10,867 nt of DNA from Hepatocystis sp. ex Piliocolobus tephrosceles. Lineage: Eukaryota; Apicomplexa; Aconoidasida; Haemosporida; Plasmodiidae. The DNA lies in NCBI GenBank assembly GCA_902459845.2, contig CABPSV020000030.1, forward strand, positions 24,300-35,166, written 5' to 3'. Shown one piece after another: positions 8,071-10,867 of the stretch (the first letter of the stretch is position 1; each line of letters opens with the position of its first letter). The translations under genes were made by a program, and so were the position numbers. The notes under the pieces are model-generated. The model worked only from the letters and a program-made list of their open reading frames with translations. It ran no database searches and had not been told where the DNA came from.

Positions 8071-8612
8071 ATTTACGCATTATTTACATATTTATGGTAA
8101 TTTTTTTTTTTTTTTCATTTTTTGAATCTTAGTGAAAAGTTCGCAATCCATAAAAAAAAAAAAAAAAAAAAAGTAAAAAAATTTATGAAAAATTTATACG
8201 AGTGTTTTTTGTATAAATAATTAATATATGAATTAAAAAAAAATAAAAACTTTAGCTTACCTTATAAATATCATGTTACTTTCATACGTGTATTTATGTA
8301 AAAATTGTATAACCTTAGTTTATACAAATAATTAATAGCCGGCTTTTAATATTTTTCTCCATATAGTTTTATACATACATTTATATATTTACATATACAT
8401 TTTTACTCAGATGGTTATACATACTCGTATACGCAATTTTTTATGTTCTTTTTTTTAAGCCCATTTTTGTTATGTCCATTTCGTTTTGCATATTTTTTTT
8501 TGCATATATTTTATTTAATATATTTTTTTGAATATTTTTTTTTGAATATTTTTTTTTTTTTATACTCGTTCATATCTCATTTTATTTAATTATATAAAAA
8601 TTAAGCTAGCTG

Positions 8613-8613
<1 letters not shown>

Positions 8614-8645
<32 letters not shown>
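8614..8645. repeat. 32-base poly(T) run
   Basis: This is the longest homopolymer in the window, about 220 bases upstream of the start codon at 8865. It is a candidate nucleosome-excluding element of the promoter of the downstream gene. The exact length may be unreliable in an assembly. Confidence 0.85.
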
Positions 8646-8650
<5 letters not shown>

Positions 8651-8864
8651 TTATATATATATGTATATATGTATACAAAATTACCAAATGTATACTTTAA
8701 AATAAGCTTTATTGCTATAATATTATAACTGTAGTGTAACTATATTATAATCACGTTGTATATTTTGTCCTGTAAATATAGTTTATAATTACGATTTGAC
8801 CCGTGTCGTACCTACATTAAAACAGAGCTATTTTCCGTGTTTGTTACAAATCTAACTGAACATA

Positions 8865-10867
8865 ATGGAAGTATACAACGAGAACGGAGAGAGTTTAGAT
8901 GGAAGTATGGCAAACAACAAAATATCTGGTGATAATTTTGTAGCTGATGGTCAATACGAAACTAATAATGGCAACGAAATGAACAATAACGTAGCTATTA
9001 ATTTTGAAAAATCGTATGGACAAGAAGAAAATGGTATAGGACATACATCTATAAATATAAATAATAAACTAAAAGAAGAAGGACAAAAAGAAAATAAAAA
9101 AAATGGTGATTATATATATGGTGATGGTTATAATAATGTAGAGAATTCAAATAAAGAATCATTATTAGGTCATGATAAAAAAAAAAAAGATGGTAAGAGT
9201 AGTGAATTTAAAAAATTTGGAAGCATTTTTAAAAAAAAAAAAACGGATGATAAAAAAAATGATAAAGTAATAGATATACCATACTCTACATTTAATGATA
9301 TGGAAGAAAATGGAGTAGCAATGAAAGAAGAAGAACAATATTATAACAACAGTAATAGAGGAAATAATAGCAATAGTAATATGAACGATCATAATTATTA
9401 TAATGGTCATAATGACATTAATGGAATGAACGGACAGAACGGACAGAACGGACAGAATGGACAGAACGGACAGAACGGACAGAACGGACAGAACGGACAG
9501 AACGGACAGAACGAAGAGAATAGTGTTGTTAATAAAGAAGAACTAAAAAAAATGGAAAAGAAGAAAAAAAAAATAGCTGAAAATAGTTGGAAAAAAAAGA
9601 AAAATGATACGGATGAAAATGATAAAAAGTTTAGCGAAGTGTATAATTCTATATATGAAAATTTGAAAAAGAAAAAAAAAAAAAAAAAAAAAAGAAAAGA
9701 TGAAGAATTAAGTAAAGATGAATATGATGAAGATGAAGATAGTAGTGATCAAGAAAGTCGTGGTTATTATGAAAAAGAAAATAATTATTACGAAATGAGT
9801 TATTCATCAGATAATGCAGATATTGAATCTTTTTCAAGTAGTGATGAAGAATTATATTTAAATAATAATGTTTTGAAAAGATATATTTCTGGACAAGTTA
9901 CAAATATTGTTAGGACATCTTTTCATTGGGTAGTTACTTCTTTTTTTTTATTTTTTTTATTTGATCATTTTTCAATATTTTATATATATAGATTCATTTC
10001 GTTTTGTACTTTATTATTATTTACGCCTATCTCTTTATATTTAGTAAAAAAACAAAATGTTAAGTTTTTTTTAATTGCTACAAATACAGTTCGATTAATA
10101 ATTTGGGGTTTCTTTGTACCATTCTTATATACCATGTATAAAGATCAAATAAAAAAATATTATATTAACGACTTTTATGAAATGGCAATAGTATTCTTAT
10201 TATTAATAGATAATATACAAATTAATATATCAAATTTGTTGGATATAGATAATAATGGAATAGATTTTATTGTACAGAGATATAACTTAAATGTGAATGA
10301 GAAAGTGAAAAGAAAGTATATGACATTATATCAATTTTGTTTTGATGCTTCTTTTATTATTATTAATCCTCTTGTTATATTTATTATGTATTTGATTAGT
10401 AATTTATTTGACGAATCGTATTCAACAAGTTTATTTATTTATTTATGTAGTATTTTTATTTCTGCTTTGACTATATTTTCAATAGTTTCTTATACTTTAG
10501 GATTTGAACAAGCAGATGAATTAAAAAAAAAAAGAAAATATTTAGATACTAATATGAATAAGAGTGAAATAAGTAGTACTGTAGCTGCTAGTACAGTTAT
10601 AGATAATTATGATACTTCAAACTCAAATAGTGGAACAAATATAAATTTAACAAATATTTCTGTACCAAACACATTGGGTAAAATGGCTAGCGGAAAAGGA
10701 CAATATAACGAGTTTGATGAAAGTTGTAATAATAAAAATATTAACAAACATATTGAAATTATAAATAACTTAAATAATAATGATAGTAATGAATCAAATA
10801 CAGTACAAAATTCGAATAAAAAAAAATCTGGTATAGAACAAAATGATTATTATTCAAATATATATGG
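8865..10867 (+). CDS. Multi-pass membrane protein with long charged N-terminus, 3'-partial, unknown function
   Basis: The ATG at 8865 follows an in-frame TAA at 8853-8855, and the frame stays open to the right edge: 667 codons, no stop, no intron needed. Residues 1-340 are hydrophilic: Asn/Gly-rich, then Lys-rich, with an NGQ repeat (189-215), a poly-Lys run (270-276) and an acidic Ser/Asp/Glu stretch (about 285-330). From about 353 the character changes sharply to hydrophobic: likely membrane segments at about 353-375, 376-394, 399-424, 438-451, 489-514 and 522-546. Between the fourth and fifth is a polar loop with LLDIDNNGID at 458-467. After about 547 the protein is again Asn/Ser/Lys-rich. 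There is no N-terminal signal peptide, so the first membrane segment would act as signal anchor. The helices suggest a transporter-like or channel-like integral membrane protein, but I recognise no family. The C-terminal part, and perhaps more helices, lie outside the window. Confidence 0.88.
   Translation, partial: MEVYNENGESLDGSMANNKISGDNFVADGQYETNNGNEMNNNVAINFEKSYGQEENGIGHTSININNKLKEEGQKENKKNGDYIYGDGYNNVENSNKESLLGHDKKKKDGKSSEFKKFGSIFKKKKTDDKKNDKVIDIPYSTFNDMEENGVAMKEEEQYYNNSNRGNNSNSNMNDHNYYNGHNDINGMNGQNGQNGQNGQNGQNGQNGQNGQNGQNEENSVVNKEELKKMEKKKKKIAENSWKKKKNDTDENDKKFSEVYNSIYENLKKKKKKKKKRKDEELSKDEYDEDEDSSDQESRGYYEKENNYYEMSYSSDNADIESFSSSDEELYLNNNVLKRYISGQVTNIVRTSFHWVVTSFFLFFLFDHFSIFYIYRFISFCTLLLFTPISLYLVKKQNVKFFLIATNTVRLIIWGFFVPFLYTMYKDQIKKYYINDFYEMAIVFLLLIDNIQINISNLLDIDNNGIDFIVQRYNLNVNEKVKRKYMTLYQFCFDASFIIINPLVIFIMYLISNLFDESYSTSLFIYLCSIFISALTIFSIVSYTLGFEQADELKKKRKYLDTNMNKSEISSTVAASTVIDNYDTSNSNSGTNINLTNISVPNTLGKMASGKGQYNEFDESCNNKNINKHIEIINNLNNNDSNESNTVQNSNKKKSGIEQNDYYSNIY
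9429..9509 (+). repeat. 9-bp tandem repeat encoding NGQ, nine copies
   Basis: Nine in-frame copies of AACGGACAG encode Asn-Gly-Gln (residues 189-215 of the membrane-protein gene); only the fourth copy differs, with AAT for AAC. A Gly-Met-Asn-Gly lead-in precedes it and Asn-Glu-Glu follows. The unit has five G/C of nine bases and uses AAC and CAG, whereas nearby Asn and Gln codons are mostly AAT and CAA. Near identity of the units suggests recent expansion. Confidence 0.95.
9672..9693 (+). repeat. 22-base poly(A) run encoding poly-lysine
   Basis: Twenty-two uninterrupted A bases encode seven Lys and begin an Arg codon in the membrane-protein gene (residues 270-277). The frame continues correctly into the acidic stretch and the membrane domain only with this run length. 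Confidence 0.9.

Larger units (their letters stand above)
6588..8864. promoter_or_regulatory. Divergent intergenic region, presumed promoters and 5' UTRs of both flanking genes
   Basis: This stretch of about 2.3 kb lies between the start codons of two genes that point away from each other, so both promoters should lie here. It is nearly all A/T with many homopolymer runs, including poly(A) at 7557-7578 and 7729-7756, poly(T) at 7829-7850, poly(A) at about 8151-8171 and a 32-base poly(T) at 8614-8645. Such tracts are typical of Plasmodium promoters and disfavour nucleosomes. The last 90 bases before 8865 are less A/T-biased, as expected of a transcribed leader. I see no recognisable transcription-factor site with enough support, and no tRNA or structured RNA gene. 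Short open frames here are low-complexity. Confidence 0.6.

Noticed and set aside
7760..8125. Plus-strand open frame of 121 residues in the divergent region
   Set aside because: It consists mainly of Tyr, Ile and Phe from TATA- and T-rich DNA, begins and ends in homopolymers, and has no splice context. A short stretch around 7860-7915 looks less simple but is not enough.
8134..8150. tRNA T-arm-like sequence gttcgcaatcca
   Set aside because: No acceptor, D-arm or anticodon stem can be paired around it, and both sides are homopolymers.

Overview
The window looks like nuclear chromosomal DNA from a malaria parasite (genus Plasmodium). It is extremely AT-rich. Intergenic DNA is full of poly(A), poly(T) and (AT)n runs. 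The proteins are long and loaded with Asn, Lys, Ser and Asp low-complexity tracts and short tandem peptide repeats, and one small gene has short AT-rich introns with GT/AG borders. Nothing looks bacterial, viral or mobile. The species cannot be fixed from the sequence. The very long homopolymers would suit the AT-rich non-Laverania lineages (P. malariae, P. ovale or avian type), but this is only an impression.

Layout. (1) Positions 1-4713, plus strand: the 3' part (1570 residues plus stop) of a very large gene that enters from the left edge. It alternates low-complexity tracts with hydrophobic, probably alpha-helical blocks. No family was recognised. (2) Positions 4714-5670: a convergent 3' region holding a 13-bp minisatellite that begins at the stop codon, a 29-bp minisatellite, an (AT)n run and several homopolymers. 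(3) Positions 5671-6587, minus strand: a small three-exon gene rebuilt here from splice signals, predicted at 145 residues. It is ordinary, non-repetitive sequence and no function was recognised. (4) Positions 6588-8864: a divergent 5' region of about 2.3 kb with homopolymers, T-rich pentamer-like repeats and one perfect hairpin. It has no convincing gene and presumably holds both promoters. (5) Positions 8865 to the right edge, plus strand: the first 667 codons of a gene for a multi-pass membrane protein with a long, charged, repeat-containing N-terminal region.

The order is plus (convergent) minus (divergent) plus. Nothing in the sequence shows that the three genes work together. The most useful points are the exon model of the small gene with its competing 3' splice sites, the minisatellite that seems to have grown out of a stop codon, coding frames that depend on uninterrupted 19- and 22-base poly(A) runs, and the GC-rich NGQ repeat inside an AT-rich gene. 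I found no convincing new biological system.
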